Part shown: positions 20,313-31,168 of the stretch, in pieces
Layout: the number at the start of each line of letters is the position of its first letter
How positions within the stretch are numbered: position 1 is the stretch's first letter
From: Symbiodinium kawagutii
Taxonomy: Eukaryota > Sar > Dinophyceae > Suessiales > Symbiodiniaceae
Length of the DNA stretch: 64,000 bases
Assembly: GCA_009767595.1 (NCBI GenBank)
Contig: VSDK01014173.1
Span: forward strand, 135,763-199,762
Direction: 5' to 3'
Notes under the pieces: model-generated
Databases searched by the model: none
What the model was told of the DNA's origin: nothing
Seen by the model: the letters and a program-made list of their open reading frames with translations, nothing else
Position numbers and translations under genes: made by a program

Positions 20313-20729
20313 TCATGCATTCTGAGTTGCAGTGTGGATGTCCGCTGCCTTCTTCCCCTCGACAAGTTCCTCACATCCTACCACTCCACACAAAGTGGTA
20401 AAGTTATGGAGTGTTGCTCTGAACCTCAGCAGTAGCCTGCCGTGCCGTTCGTCCCGGATGAGGATCATTGTTCTTGCCGATATTAATCGACTTTTCCAGT
20501 GCTGTACAAGTCCTCCTGCAATGCACCAGCGCATGAGACTGATGCGATCAGAAGTACCGTCACCATCTCGCGCACTTTTGCCCTTTGACATTTTGGCAAC
20601 GACGTCCTTCCAATCTAACTCTGGCGGACCAACAAATTTCAATGCATCTGCTGTCATTGCGGAACTGTCTCCAGCATCGACTAGAGCTTGAACTTTGTGC
20701 AAGTGACATTGCTCATGTCTGCGCGTCAT
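20313..20729 (-). CDS. Hypothetical protein or exon, 138 residues
   Basis: This open frame from ATG at 20729 to TGA is the longest in the window outside the retrotransposon and the tandem repeats. The composition looks protein-like, with mixed charged and hydrophobic residues: KFVGPPELDWKDVVAKMSKG about residue 31, then SDRISLMRWCIAGG, then ARTMILIRDERHGRLLLRFR. It is not driven by a simple repeat. The + strand is open for 119 codons over the same DNA, so this is not certain. I know no family for it. It could be one exon of a larger minus-strand gene or a retroposed fragment. Confidence 0.4.
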   Translation of the reverse strand: MTRRHEQCHLHKVQALVDAGDSSAMTADALKFVGPPELDWKDVVAKMSKGKSARDGDGTSDRISLMRWCIAGGLVQHWKSRLISARTMILIRDERHGRLLLRFRATLHNFTTLCGVVGCEELVEGKKAADIHTATQNA

Positions 20730-22279
20730 TGCTATTAAATCAAGCCAGCGTTCAAGGGCTAGTCCCAGGCACTAGTTCATGGATTTTTTTCATGGCTAGT
20801 GAGTGATTCTACAGGAGCAGCTTGGCAGTAGCAGTCAGTACTTGTGGTTGTCAACTTGAAGACTATCAGGTATACCTGAATGTCCAGCATGATGTGGGAA
20901 TTTTCATGGGTTGCCTGTACGAAATGACCAAGTTCAAGTAGTTGCTTGGGGAATGTACCTCAATTTGTCAACACATATGTATAGTACTCTTGAAATCCCA
21001 TCAATTAACCATCATTATTGGCCATTTATTTACCAGCATCCAGCTGCACATATCCGCTACTCTATTTTCAACAAGCTTTGGATCGTCCCAGATTGTTGCT
21101 GGTTGGTCTCTCATGTCCTGGGTAAACGGTGAACGCAGCCGCCTTCTGTGTAGAGCTCTGCTATTGGAGGAAGTTCTCTGTCCTGATGCTGACGTCTTCT
21201 GGCGGCCATTCTCCGATCCTTAAACGAAGGATATGAAACTGTGCATAATGGCGTGGTGTGACACTTCTCAAAATGATGACTCTTAAGAAGAAAACCACCT
21301 AGCTCAACGATTCGTTGATTGACTAGTGCTGAATATTGGTTGTGAATGACAATCATTCCTCAGTACGAAACACTATACTTAATCAACCTCTACTAATCAT
21401 TGCGATCATGGTTGGTTATGTTTGTCATCATGTCAAACTAGCCAGTTGTGCCATGCTTAGCAGCTATCAAGCAACGCTTGTCAACAATCATTTTTTGCTG
21501 CTATCCGCCAGTATTACCTCTTCTCGATCTTTTTCAACTGTGCTTATCAAGACCAGTGGTACGCAACGTGATTCGAAAACGGTCAAGACTAGGTACAGCT
21601 CCAAGAAAATTGCCGTCACAAACGAGTTGAACATAGGTAGTCGCTGGGTTGGTTGATTGGAAGCTATACCGGAAACCCTTGTTTTCACCACCAATTAAAA
21701 AGGCCCTGTCAATTTTTACACCAACCATGTCTTGGAAAACATTCTAAAAAATAACAGGACATAACGGATGCTGACATGATCGCAGTCAGGGGCCACCAGA
21801 ACTGGCGTGTTTGCCATTGCTCACCAGCACCGCAAAACCAGTGTGGTGAAAATGACCAATCATTGTTGCTGGTGAATGGTTGGGGTATCATTGAATAGCT
21901 GCAATCCATGTTGTTGCTAGCGAAATCATCAACAATCTGGTATTTCCATCAAAAATTGTCATTGATCATTGGCATTGGCAAAATGATCATTGATCATCAT
22001 GGTTGGTATTTCCGTTGCTGTTCGTTTCCACAGTGAGCCTGGAGTTGTTGACGGACGATCCTTAGCTACCATGATTGCCCACAGTTGCGCGATTCTCAAA
22101 CTTCCTGGTCTATGATCAACCATGATTCAGCATTAAGCAACTTCTCAACCAATATGGTGGCTTCTCTAAAATGGGTGGTTCATGACTGTAAACTACATGA
22201 TCAACATCGTATAATCTGGTTGTTGATTATGAGTGGTTGTAAATGTTCGTAACACGGAATTTTCTCTGAAACTTCCTTT
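20730..22279. other. Unassigned, moderately complex DNA
   Basis: Short overlapping frames on both strands (for example 21336-21656 +, 21488-21728 -) with no consistent coding signal. TGATCATT and AACCATC words return after about 21950. Nothing further is recognised. Confidence 0.4.
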
Positions 22280-22700
22280 GATCATCATGCATTTCAATTT
22301 AGATATCTTAAATGAACAATGTATTTTGTAGTTCAATGTAGATGTCTTAAGAGAAATGTATCATTATTGAATTATATTTTTTTCTTGGCATGCATCATTG
22401 TTGCTTTGCAATTTAAATGCCTTCAATGCAATTTACTATGATTTGATCTTTATTTGAATATTCTAAGTTCTTTGCGTTATTGTTATATTTCATTTTCAAT
22501 ATCTTCAAGGTCATGCATTATGATTTAATTTTCATTTAGATGTCTTAAATAGCTTGCATTATGAATCGATTTTAATTTAAATATTTTCAATGTAATGCAT
22601 TATGATTGAACTTTATTGTCAATATTTTCAATGTAATGCATTATGATTTCATTTAATTTTTTGATTTAAACATATATATAATGATTTTATTGATATAATA
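22280..22700. repeat. AT-rich degenerate tandem repeat
   Basis: Repeated blocks containing AATGTAATGCATTATGATT and AATATTTTCAATG or TTTAGATGTCTTAA, spaced roughly 50-60 bp apart and strongly diverged. Base composition is far more AT-rich than the flanks. Confidence 0.65.
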
Positions 22701-22834
22701 TTGCATTTGAATTTACAACAAGCACATAAGAATACGAATATCTATGTGATCAGATTTTTATACATGTATGTAAATATAGATATACATATATATAGCTAAA
22801 TAAAATTAGTTTGCGTTATATTTGTTATTTTTTA

Positions 22835-23041
22835 TTGCCTGCATTGGCATTTCTATTCTCTCCCGTTGCCTCTATTGGCAATTCTAGTTCATCCCATTGC
22901 CTTTATTAGCATTCCTACTCCCTCCCATTGCATGTATTGGCAGTCTTAATTCTTCCCGCTGCCTTTATTGGCATTCGCATTCCCTTTGATTGCTTTTATT
23001 GGCAGTTTCAATCCCTTCCATTGCTATTATTGGCATTGCTC
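22835..23041. repeat. 31-bp minisatellite
   Basis: Seven imperfect 31-bp copies, each beginning TTGCCTNTATTGGCA and ending in a C/T-rich stretch such as CTCCCTCCCA. Confidence 0.85.
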
Positions 23042-23182
23042 ATGGTTTTCTGCTTTTGCGTTCATGGAATATTTCAGCCATGGCAGCCAGCTCCTGTTGC
23101 TTCAGCTGCAAGCTTGGATTCCCAAGGTGTAATCATCGCAACATCTTTTTGTTTAGCATTCCCATGCATATTTCATAGATCA

Positions 23183-23618
23183 TCAAATGATGTATTTCTC
23201 ATACACCTTGAGTCCAAACTCTTTGTACGATTCGTCCAGCTTCTTCAGGGGAGTGGCAACAACATGGTGAGTTCGCAGGCGGTTTTGACTCCAGTCCAGG
23301 CACTCTGTCTCCTTCTTCTCATGCGCGTGGATCAGGGCAACCAGCTTTGAGCCACCCACCACCAGGCTTGTGATTGTCAGTGCCGGAGTTTTTTTTCCAC
23401 CTGTGCCATCCAGATTTGTCTGCATACCGCCAGATGTTGGGGTTGACAGAATCATTTTCCCAGTATGCGCTGGATCCATCCTTGTGCGCCTGCAGGGTCA
23501 AGCAGAGAAATTGACTGACATGCTTGTCTTTCAATTTTTTTTGAAACATGCTGTGATCACATGTTGTTGGGTTGGCGCATGTGCGCCTGAGTGTAGCAAG
23601 TGGGCAGGTGCTGCTCAT
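23183..23618 (-). pseudogene. Protein-like region split by a frame change
   Basis: Two minus-strand frames look coding in succession. The upstream one (ATG at 23618) reads KDGSSAYWENDSVNPNIWRY near its end. The other, after a run of eight A at 23389-23396 (T on +), reads LTITSLVVGGSKLVALIHAH and continues to a stop at 23183. The frame switch at a homopolymer suggests a decayed gene, a sequencing indel or slippage. The product is unknown. Confidence 0.35.
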
Positions 23619-23865
23619 CCTTCATCATTGTTTTCAGCCATGGTTTCAAGCTCTGAGCTTCTTACTTCCTGAGCACCCAGTCCCTGCCACATCTTCTTTG
23701 CCACCTCATTCAGCTATTTCAAGACACCTTCACGTGGCATGGCAGTCCAGCACCCCTGGCGAACATACCATAATTGACCCTTGTTTATTTTGTTGCAGGT
23801 TTGCGCCCGACCACAATTGGACAAAATAATCCAAGTGTTGGGGTACGAACTGCTACCCATGGCTC

Positions 23866-23906
23866 TTGGTTGGTTGGTTGGTTGGTTGGTTGGTTGGTTG
23901 GTTGGT
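23866..23906. repeat. (GGTT)n microsatellite
   Basis: Ten uninterrupted TTGG tetranucleotides. Confidence 0.97.
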
Positions 23907-24493
23907 CATGACCCATACCCATAGTGCATCTGGCCAACTGAAACCTGCGGTGACTCGGTTTTCGTGTGAGACGCACTCATGGCTGGAAAGTCTGTTTGGC
24001 CCTTGCCACCCAGTATCAACGCTTACAATCCTTAGTGCTATGACTGACCGTCATATCTGTTCTTGACCCGCATCAGCCTCTAATAAGTAAATATCATGGG
24101 TTAATGAACTAAGGAATAATTATCCGAATCAGTCTTCAATGACTTTAATGGTTGTTGACCATAACTGGGCAACTTTAACCATCCAACATCACTATCAATT
24201 ATTGATTGGCAATGTTACCCATTGATGAACTATCAGTTAACCATTGATGATCCAGTTTCAACTTTCAACCATTGATTCGCTTGACTTGGGCCGCAGCAGG
24301 CTCTTCACAACCCCAGAAAGGACGTATGTCACAACCAACCTTTCGTAATTAATCGCAGGTGCTCAGCCTTTCCGTGAGGTGATCGCTGCATTTATTCGAC
24401 AATTTTGTCAAAGTAATGGGAAACAACAGAGGACCATTGGCGCTGATCATGATATCGCGTAACAATTCTAATTTTAGTGCCCCTTAAGCACAG

Positions 24494-24543
24494 CGGTCTG
24501 GCTCAACACGGCCCCGCAACTCCTGCGAGAGAAACTCGTTCCC
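24494..24543 (+). CDS. Putative small exon of unidentified host gene
   Basis: Bounded by CTTAAGCACAG (AG at 24492-24493) and a good donor GTGAGG at 24544. In phase 0 it reads RSGSTRPRNSCERNSF. A longer + frame (LREKLVPVRGKARRLGVFED) continues past this donor to a TGA at 24584 and is an alternative terminal exon. At 50 bp it is too short for confidence. Confidence 0.3.
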
Positions 24544-24861
24544 GTGAGGGGCAAGGCTCGACGCCTTGGCGTGTTCGAAGACTGAGTTTTGAATGATGAA
24601 AAAATTTGAAACGGTGGCACCCCCAAACCATCCTATATAGTATTAATGAATGTTTCCCAAAAACCAATCATGTTTGTGGGTCCTTTCTGTTGAAAAACCA
24701 TGAGTAATCTCAAATAAATTGTGCGAGCTCATGGTGTTCAGAGACTGGCGCTAGATGATTTGTAATCATGGCGCGCGACTGAAAGCTGAATGCCGCTACT
24801 AACTGACCAGGGCGGATAGCAAACGATGATGCTGATGCGTGCTGGTTTATGATCGCTGGAT

Positions 24862-25062
24862 GTGGCCCGGACTCACCCTCGTGTCATTCAAGTTGTTGAC
24901 TGTGTCCTTGGTGCTGGCTGTAGAGCTGTTTTTGCTAAACCTGTTCTTGTCTATCTTGCTAGCTCACGTCCGGCTTGCGAAAAGCTTGCAGCCAAGAAGC
25001 GGGCCATCAAGCTGCTGCTGGGCCCTCGTGATTGGATGACTATGCGACGCGCTAGTCCCTGA
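24862..25062 (+). CDS. Hypothetical ORF or exon, 66 residues
   Basis: Open frame reading VIQVVDCVLGAGCRAVFAKP, then ASSRPACEKLAAKKRAIKLL, ending RRASP. A second + frame over the same bases is strongly hydrophobic (LLTVSLVLAVELFLLNLFLS), so only one can be real. No splice edges are convincing. The product is unknown. Confidence 0.3.
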   Translation: MARTHPRVIQVVDCVLGAGCRAVFAKPVLVYLASSRPACEKLAAKKRAIKLLLGPRDWMTMRRASP

Positions 25063-28000
25063 CATCACCGGACAAACAAGCATAGAAAATCTCTCACTTC
25101 CAATGATCAAACAAAATTTTTCTGTGCATGGCTCGGCTATTTTGTTCCAAGTTACCGCACCGTACAAATTGAAGATGGGAACGAAAGCCAGTAAAATTTT
25201 TTAAAAATACCCCCTAAACTCACTTCGTTCGCAACTTAGCGGCAGTCCTTTGTAACTTTGACAAACAAGACATCGCCAAATAGAACAAGTTCTCATGTAG
25301 TCATTGCAGATTATAGTCAGTGCTTGGTGCTTGCCCTAATTTCGTTTACAGTGAATAGGCCGGTACAGTATACTTTCTGAACAGTATCTGGTTGGTGTTA
25401 AAAAACCATCCAAAAGTATGTGTTGTGTTAACTAATCAACTACCCTCTCATAAACTAACCTGGCAGTGGAAAATGCATCATTTATTGGTACTTTCCCAGG
25501 GTTTCACTAGAAAATATGGTTCAAATTCATTGCCAGGTTAGTTTACCGGAGGGTATCCCTAAATCGTGGTGAACATAAGAACTTCTAAAGCCACCAAGCA
25601 GGTATTGTTCAGTACTTGGCCGAGCCTCGGCCTCTGGGACTTGATCCACTTGAAATATGAAATATGAACCTCAGTAGTGGTTAATGGTTGGTTAATACTG
25701 GTTAATAATGCTTAATAGTGATTGGTAATAGTGATCAATTCATATTTGAAAACGTGATATATTCAAAATCAAACCTGAAAGTTGATCAAACTGAAAATCA
25801 ATCGAACACATCCATTTATCAATACATATCTATGATTTTTGAAACCCCGTTTAAAAGAAAAAAACATAATTGCATTATATACATTACATACACATCTTTA
25901 CAAGTATGAACAAATGTCAATCGACCTATTCATCAATCAATTTATATACAAAATATGTACACAAGTTTGTTCCTCTACATAAACAAACATGTATAGATAC
26001 AGACAATTATTGATAACATGACTATGTAGTACGACTCTAGTTCAAAGGGACTGACCTCGAAGTTGGTCAGTCCCCACAAGAACCATCCAATTTCAAGGTC
26101 CTTTGGTGTCCCGTTGCAACCTTTGTGTGCAACATACCCATTCCATGGCCGTAAAGGCTCCAAAATGGTTAGACCCCACCATCTCACGATGGAAAACGAT
26201 GATTCTAGGTAAATGGATCTGGTTCACGAAGGAGGAAAGGATCCTATTGCGGAGAGGAAGCCGATGGGAAAAAACATTTGGGCAACAAGACACGCACATA
26301 TCCTATCATACCCTGATTACCAGGGCCACATGGTTCACCCATAGAACTTTAAACATGGCAAGTGATTGAGTATGCGAACTATGAAAACTACAACCATCAT
26401 CAATCATCATTCGCCATCACTAAGCATCATTCACTGAATCATTCACCATCATTAGCCCACCATCACTAACCATCACCAGCCATTCTAACCAAAGCACCGT
26501 AAACCAATCAGCCTCAACATCACCCTCTTAAGACTGGCTTATAGTGTTTTATCAAGTCACCAGTACCCATTTTTATTGTCACCCCACTGACCATCTTCAA
26601 CCACCATACAAAGTCTTAGTGGGTTATCATGAAGCTATGGTGGTTTAATGATGGTGGTTTATCATAAACCTATTAATCAGTCAGTAGCCATCATTACTGG
26701 TCACCCCCATGGTGGTTAATCATTAAGCCTCCCATCTTCAAGCTGGTCACCCCCAGGGTGCCAGGGATGATGTGGTTTTGGACCCAGGGATGTTGGATGG
26801 TTAACTATGATAGTCATTTGTTACCATATGTTTATTTTCCAGAAACCCTTGTTGGATTCAGGGTTTGAAAAGGATTTATGACGGTTCATTTATGTCCAAT
26901 GATGGTGAAAGAGCCTTCATGGTGGCGAATGATGGTTTGAGATGGCTAGTGAACCAGTACAATGGCTGCAATGATTCTCTTCACCTAGGGTAGCCAGCTT
27001 GTGAACTGGGAGCTAGCAGCCAAAGCCTCCAGTACTTGGGGTTGGAAGATCACTTGGCTAATGATAGGGCAAACAATTGGACGGTCCGGCTGTCAGTTTC
27101 CAGTGGGGCATCGCCAACGAAACTGGTTTTGTAAAATGATCAGAATGGATTGCAACGGTAATACTCACATGGTACTATGATGGTCATATTTCATGGATCA
27201 TATTTGGCCAAAAAACGGTTTAAGCAATGATCAGAATGAATTATCATGGTACTAGTGTGGATCAATTCCGAATTACAATAACCATCATTGAACAGTATCG
27301 TCAACCACCATTCACCGCCGTCTCAAGCATAATCAACCAGCCTGAGTGACCATTCGTGACCATTATGAACCCTCATTCTTTACCAGAATTACCAATCATC
27401 ATGGCTAATAATATGGTAGTCAACCATTGTTAACCACCATGATTTTCAACCCTCATTGGTAACCAAAATGGTCAACCATCACTATGAACCACCATAAGTC
27501 GTAAGCAACTATGATGGGGTGTAAAACTGCCGCCCTTGGGTGCCCATTTTCGCATAGCTTGGGTTTCGATGGATGATTTTCCGGCCAAGTAAATCTGTCA
27601 GAGAGTATGATAAAAGCATGGGGGTGGTTTCTGAACAGCTGGATCAACCACTATTAAACATCGGTGAACCATTGATAATGAGGCAACCATTAATTCACCA
27701 TCAATTTACCATCACTTCAGCATTGTCAACTGATATCAACCAAGATTGAAGCTCGGGAAACCAAACGTTTTGTTGTTCCATGCTATCAAATGTTGCAGTT
27801 GTTGGCTGCTGATGATCAGCCTTTTGGATAAAACCGCTGGGATTCTGGAACCAAGACTTCATAAATGTCAATAGTGGCTGGTTCAACCATTGTTGATCAG
27901 AAAATCATGCTTAAAAGGGCTGCCAATGGTTTACAAGGGAACCGCATAAGGCAGTGACGAAGTTTCTAAAATGGGAGCCATGGGAGAGAGAGGCTGGCTG

Positions 28001-28182
28001 CGATGGATGAAGGACAGAGCCGTCCGCAAAAGAGAAGCGGCTGGAATCTGCCTGTCTTTTCTACGTAGTTGTTTCTCGATATAGGGGTGGCCCGGAATCA
28101 TCCAATATCAATCATTTATAGCAATCAACCATCAATTATCCATCATTATCAATAAACCATCTAATTGGATATATCATCCAAT
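25063..28182. other. Mostly filler, no supported gene
   Basis: AT-rich DNA to about 26040, then about 300 bp of moderately complex sequence (26040-26370) with short frames on both strands. It is followed by ACCATCA and TGATGG tracts with small GC-rich patches at about 26990-27130 and 27525-27620. None has both a clear frame and clear splice edges. Confidence 0.4.
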
Positions 28183-28283
28183 TTAACCCCTGGTTTCCCT
28201 ATCATTAATCATTGTTTTCCTTATGATTTGGTTGGTTATTGTAAGCCATTAGTTGGTTGGTTAATATTGACCCATAGCCATAT
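28183..28283 (+). mobile_element. MITE-1 copy, left end lost
   Basis: Body ACCCCTGGTTTCCCTATCATT and right terminus TTGACCCATAGCCATAT match the family. The left terminus is not recognisable. Confidence 0.5.
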
Positions 28284-29464
28284 GACCATTTTCGAGGGTA
28301 CTTATAGACTACCTCACTGAATCTGTCTATCGAATCGATCTACGGTTCATCGTCCGTAGATAGTGGTTACGAGATTCTTAACCAATTTAGTGGTTATCCC
28401 TGATACTGGTACCACTAGTTATATGGTTAGATACTAGTTATATGGTTAGATATGGTTACATTCTTGACGATGATAGTGTTACATGGTTAGTATATTAATG
28501 TAGCACAATGTACCATACTCTCTTTGATCGATGTCCATGGCTCCTCCAAAAGTATCCACGGCTACAAACCATAAATGACCATTCTTGAGCTCTACCATTC
28601 ACTCTACCAACCATTCACCACCATGACTCACCTTCCAAAAGCGTCATCATCAAGCAACACCCAGTATTTTGAATCAATTCAGCATGATCACCAATGACTA
28701 TTGACTATTGGCCACTGTTCAGCAACCAACTATGGTCAGAGCCACTATCAGGCATTGTCAAACCTTCTTACTGAACTATCATTAGTCATGTTTAATGTCA
28801 ACCATCATTAGCTGTTGGTAATACCAACCATTCAGCCAATAACGACAGCTAATATCAGCCATAATCAACCAGTGGGCACCGTTGACCATTGTCCACTCTA
28901 TAATTTATCCGTTAATCTGGTTGTCTGTCATGATCTACAGTTAGTTCACCATCACAAGCTATTATTGCCAACCATTAACCCTATTAAGCACTGCTAAATT
29001 AGTAAACCATCATTGATCCGTGCGAACAACTGGACCCATCCCCTGAAAATGGGCGGCAACGGAGTGTTACATCTGAGGGCCGTGCTCGGCGCCCCAAACA
29101 CCGGGTGACCTGCAGGCGACCGTTGGCGGCGAACAATGGCCAACGCAGCTGACTTTTTTGGGGGTAAGTCAGCTGTTAGTTTGGTTTATTGATGGTTAGT
29201 AATGGTTCATCATGGGGTTAATGATGGTGAACTCATGATATTCATCATGATGGCTCTGTTTCATAGGGTTGAAAATGCTTTGACCAGGGTGAGATGGCTG
29301 AACAGGTCATGGATGGTCAGCTGATGAATAGCGCCATTGAGCAACCCCATTTCTAGCATGGGAAATTACTGATATTGACAGTGCCAAGAAAACTTGATCA
29401 TGGCAAATCATGGTAAATTGGTGTGGGTCAATAGCCTGTAACCCCAGTAAACATACGCGCAAAC
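28284..29464. other. C-rich filler, exon-like island, G-rich filler
   Basis: 28570-29040 is AACCATCA-like. A GC-rich island at about 29045-29155 is open on both strands (+ frame MGGNGVLHLRAVLGAPNTG before GTGACC). From 29165 TGATGGTTCATCATGG-like words follow. The island is a possible exon with unresolved strand. Confidence 0.35.
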
Positions 29465-29497
29465 CCCCCCTTTCGCCCACACGGCGAAAGGGGGGTG
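29465..29497. repeat. Perfect GC-rich hairpin
   Basis: CCCCCCTTTCGCC pairs with GGCGAAAGGGGGG around a short loop. It is immediately followed by GTTTGCACGTAAA. A sister hairpin (CGGGCAAAC/GTTTGCCCG) lies at about 29799-29822 next to GTAAACATACC. Confidence 0.8.
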
Positions 29498-29511
29498 TTT
29501 GCACGTAAAGG

Positions 29512-29662
29512 TTTACGGTTTATAGTTTTAGGGTTTTAGGATTTATGGTTTTAGGGTTAATGGTTTTAGGGTTTTATCGTTTTTCTCCAAATTTTTGAGG
29601 GTTTTAAGGTTTACGGTTAAGGCTTTTAGGGTTTATGGTTTAGGGTTTTAGGGTTGTATGTT
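29512..29662. repeat. Degenerate TTTAGGG telomere-like array
   Basis: Repeated GGTTTTAGGGTTT, GGTTTATGG and GGTTTACGG words derived from the TTTAGGG telomeric unit found in plants, many algae and dinoflagellates. It is interstitial and diverged, flanked by hairpins on both sides. Confidence 0.7.
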
Positions 29663-29822
29663 TCCAGAATGCAAGCACAACACAGGTCAAGGACCTGCGC
29701 GATCCGTCCAGATACGCTTGATTTCGCACATGTGCATTTTGTACTGTAAAAACCAATGTTTTTTGACGTTCCCAGACGCTCCCGACAGAGGCGCGGGCAA
29801 ACGGAGGTGTTTGCCCGTAAAC

Positions 29823-30132
29823 ATACCATGAACGACCCAACTAGTCTATGTTGGGATGTTCATTGACCCGTTTCTTTGCTTGATTCATATTGGCCCACAT
29901 AGTTGGTATATCCACATTCTTGCTAATCATTATCCCCTACCACCTATCCTTCTATCATTAACCAGCTGCCATTGGTTGATTGGTGAAGCTCTTGACTTAG
30001 CTCGCCAAAGCTTGGTGACCCCCAAGTTCAGGGGCCCTGTGGCTTCAACCACGATTGACAACAAATAGCCATCTGCTTTGGGCTATCTATGGGCTTATTT
30101 TGTTGGAAATTAGAAATAAGGAAGTGCTCATG
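29823..30132. other. Unassigned
   Basis: Moderately complex DNA with one short + frame (29856-30068) and no corroborating signal. Confidence 0.3.
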
Positions 30133-30240
30133 TGGTGGTTTCTTAAGTTAGGGGTACTCCCAAAAAGGTTGGCTTGCTACTACAAATGGTTGCTATTGAA
30201 TCTATTGAATCATACTGGGGTACCCTAATTTTGAGATTCT
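30133..30240 (+). mobile_element. MITE-2 copy
   Basis: Left end TGGTGGTTTCTTAAGTTAGG and right end GGGGTACCCTAATTTTGAGA are diverged inverted repeats matching the better copy at 61992-62088. Confidence 0.5.
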
Positions 30241-30950
30241 GCTATGTAGTTCAAACTATATTGGCAAGTCTGCTACCAACAACCTTTCATCTGGAGAGCC
30301 GCTGGGTGGATGACAACTGCGAGGGCAACCATGACAGAGCGCACTGGCACCATGACTTGCACATCCCCAGATGCACCAAGCTCTGTATGCAGTAAAACTA
30401 CATCACATGCCGAAATTTCCCCTTCACCTGCTCATCTTTGGCCTTCTGATCTGACAGACTCACTGCTGCAACTTTCCATAAGTCAGACGTTTGACTTCTA
30501 AAGTTCCTTCGGTGATTTGTTGTTACAACATTTGTGATTCGGTCAATATCCACAATTTGTGGTCATAGTGTCATATACGACTTGTCAATGCAACTACCAA
30601 ACAGATACTTCATCAACCGACCGTCCCTAAATATTGCGGAATGATTTTAAACAACACTAACCAGTCAGTGATCTGGTTGTTCGTCTCAACCCCTATGGAA
30701 AATATGCTTGTCAACCAACCATTTGTTAATCCATTGCATGCGGGAGAATAACACATGTCAATCAAACCACCAGTTTGTAATTAATGGTGGTAATGTTGAA
30801 CAAATTCATCATTAACCAAACTGGTCAAAACCAAACCATATGTCAAATGATTCATGACAAAACCACACCACCATCAATAACTAATTATGAACTCATCATT
30901 ACCATCAAGTGACATATGGTTCCCAAAAATAGTTTGATGTTTTACTCACC
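30241..30950. other. Unassigned, ending in C-rich filler
   Basis: 30290-30500 holds short + frames without support. From about 30780 the DNA is AAACCACCATCA-like. Confidence 0.35.
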
Positions 30951-31073
30951 ATATGGCTGTGGGTCAAAAGCCTGTACCCCTGTTTCCCCTATCATTAACC
31001 CTTGCTTTCCCTATAGTTTGTTGGTTATTAACCACCATTATTGGCAGGTTAACTGCTTGACCCGGAGCCATAT
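30951..31073 (+). mobile_element. MITE-1 copy, best preserved
   Basis: ATATGGCTGTGGGTCAA and TTGACCCGGAGCCATAT are nearly perfect 17-bp terminal inverted repeats. The interior contains CTGTACCCCTG and CCCTATCATTAACCC. It ends 23 bp before the putative exon at 31097. Confidence 0.75.
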
Positions 31074-31096
31074 ATGTCAAACCAAACCACCATCAG

Positions 31097-31168
31097 TGAC
31101 GTGTCGGACGCATCTCTTGGGAGCACCCTGACGCGGCACCGCGTGCGCTCGCCTGCAAAGGATGCACC
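31097..31168 (+). CDS. Putative exon of unidentified host gene
   Basis: After CCACCATCAG (AG at 31095-31096) the frame GAC GTG TCG GAC is open, reading DVSDASLGSTLTRHRVRSPA, up to a donor-like GTGATG at 31169. GC-rich third positions contrast with the flanks. No family recognised. The minus strand is also open. Confidence 0.35.

Noticed and set aside
23866-23976. (TNQP)n peptide frame
   Set aside because: Encoded by the (GGTT)n microsatellite.
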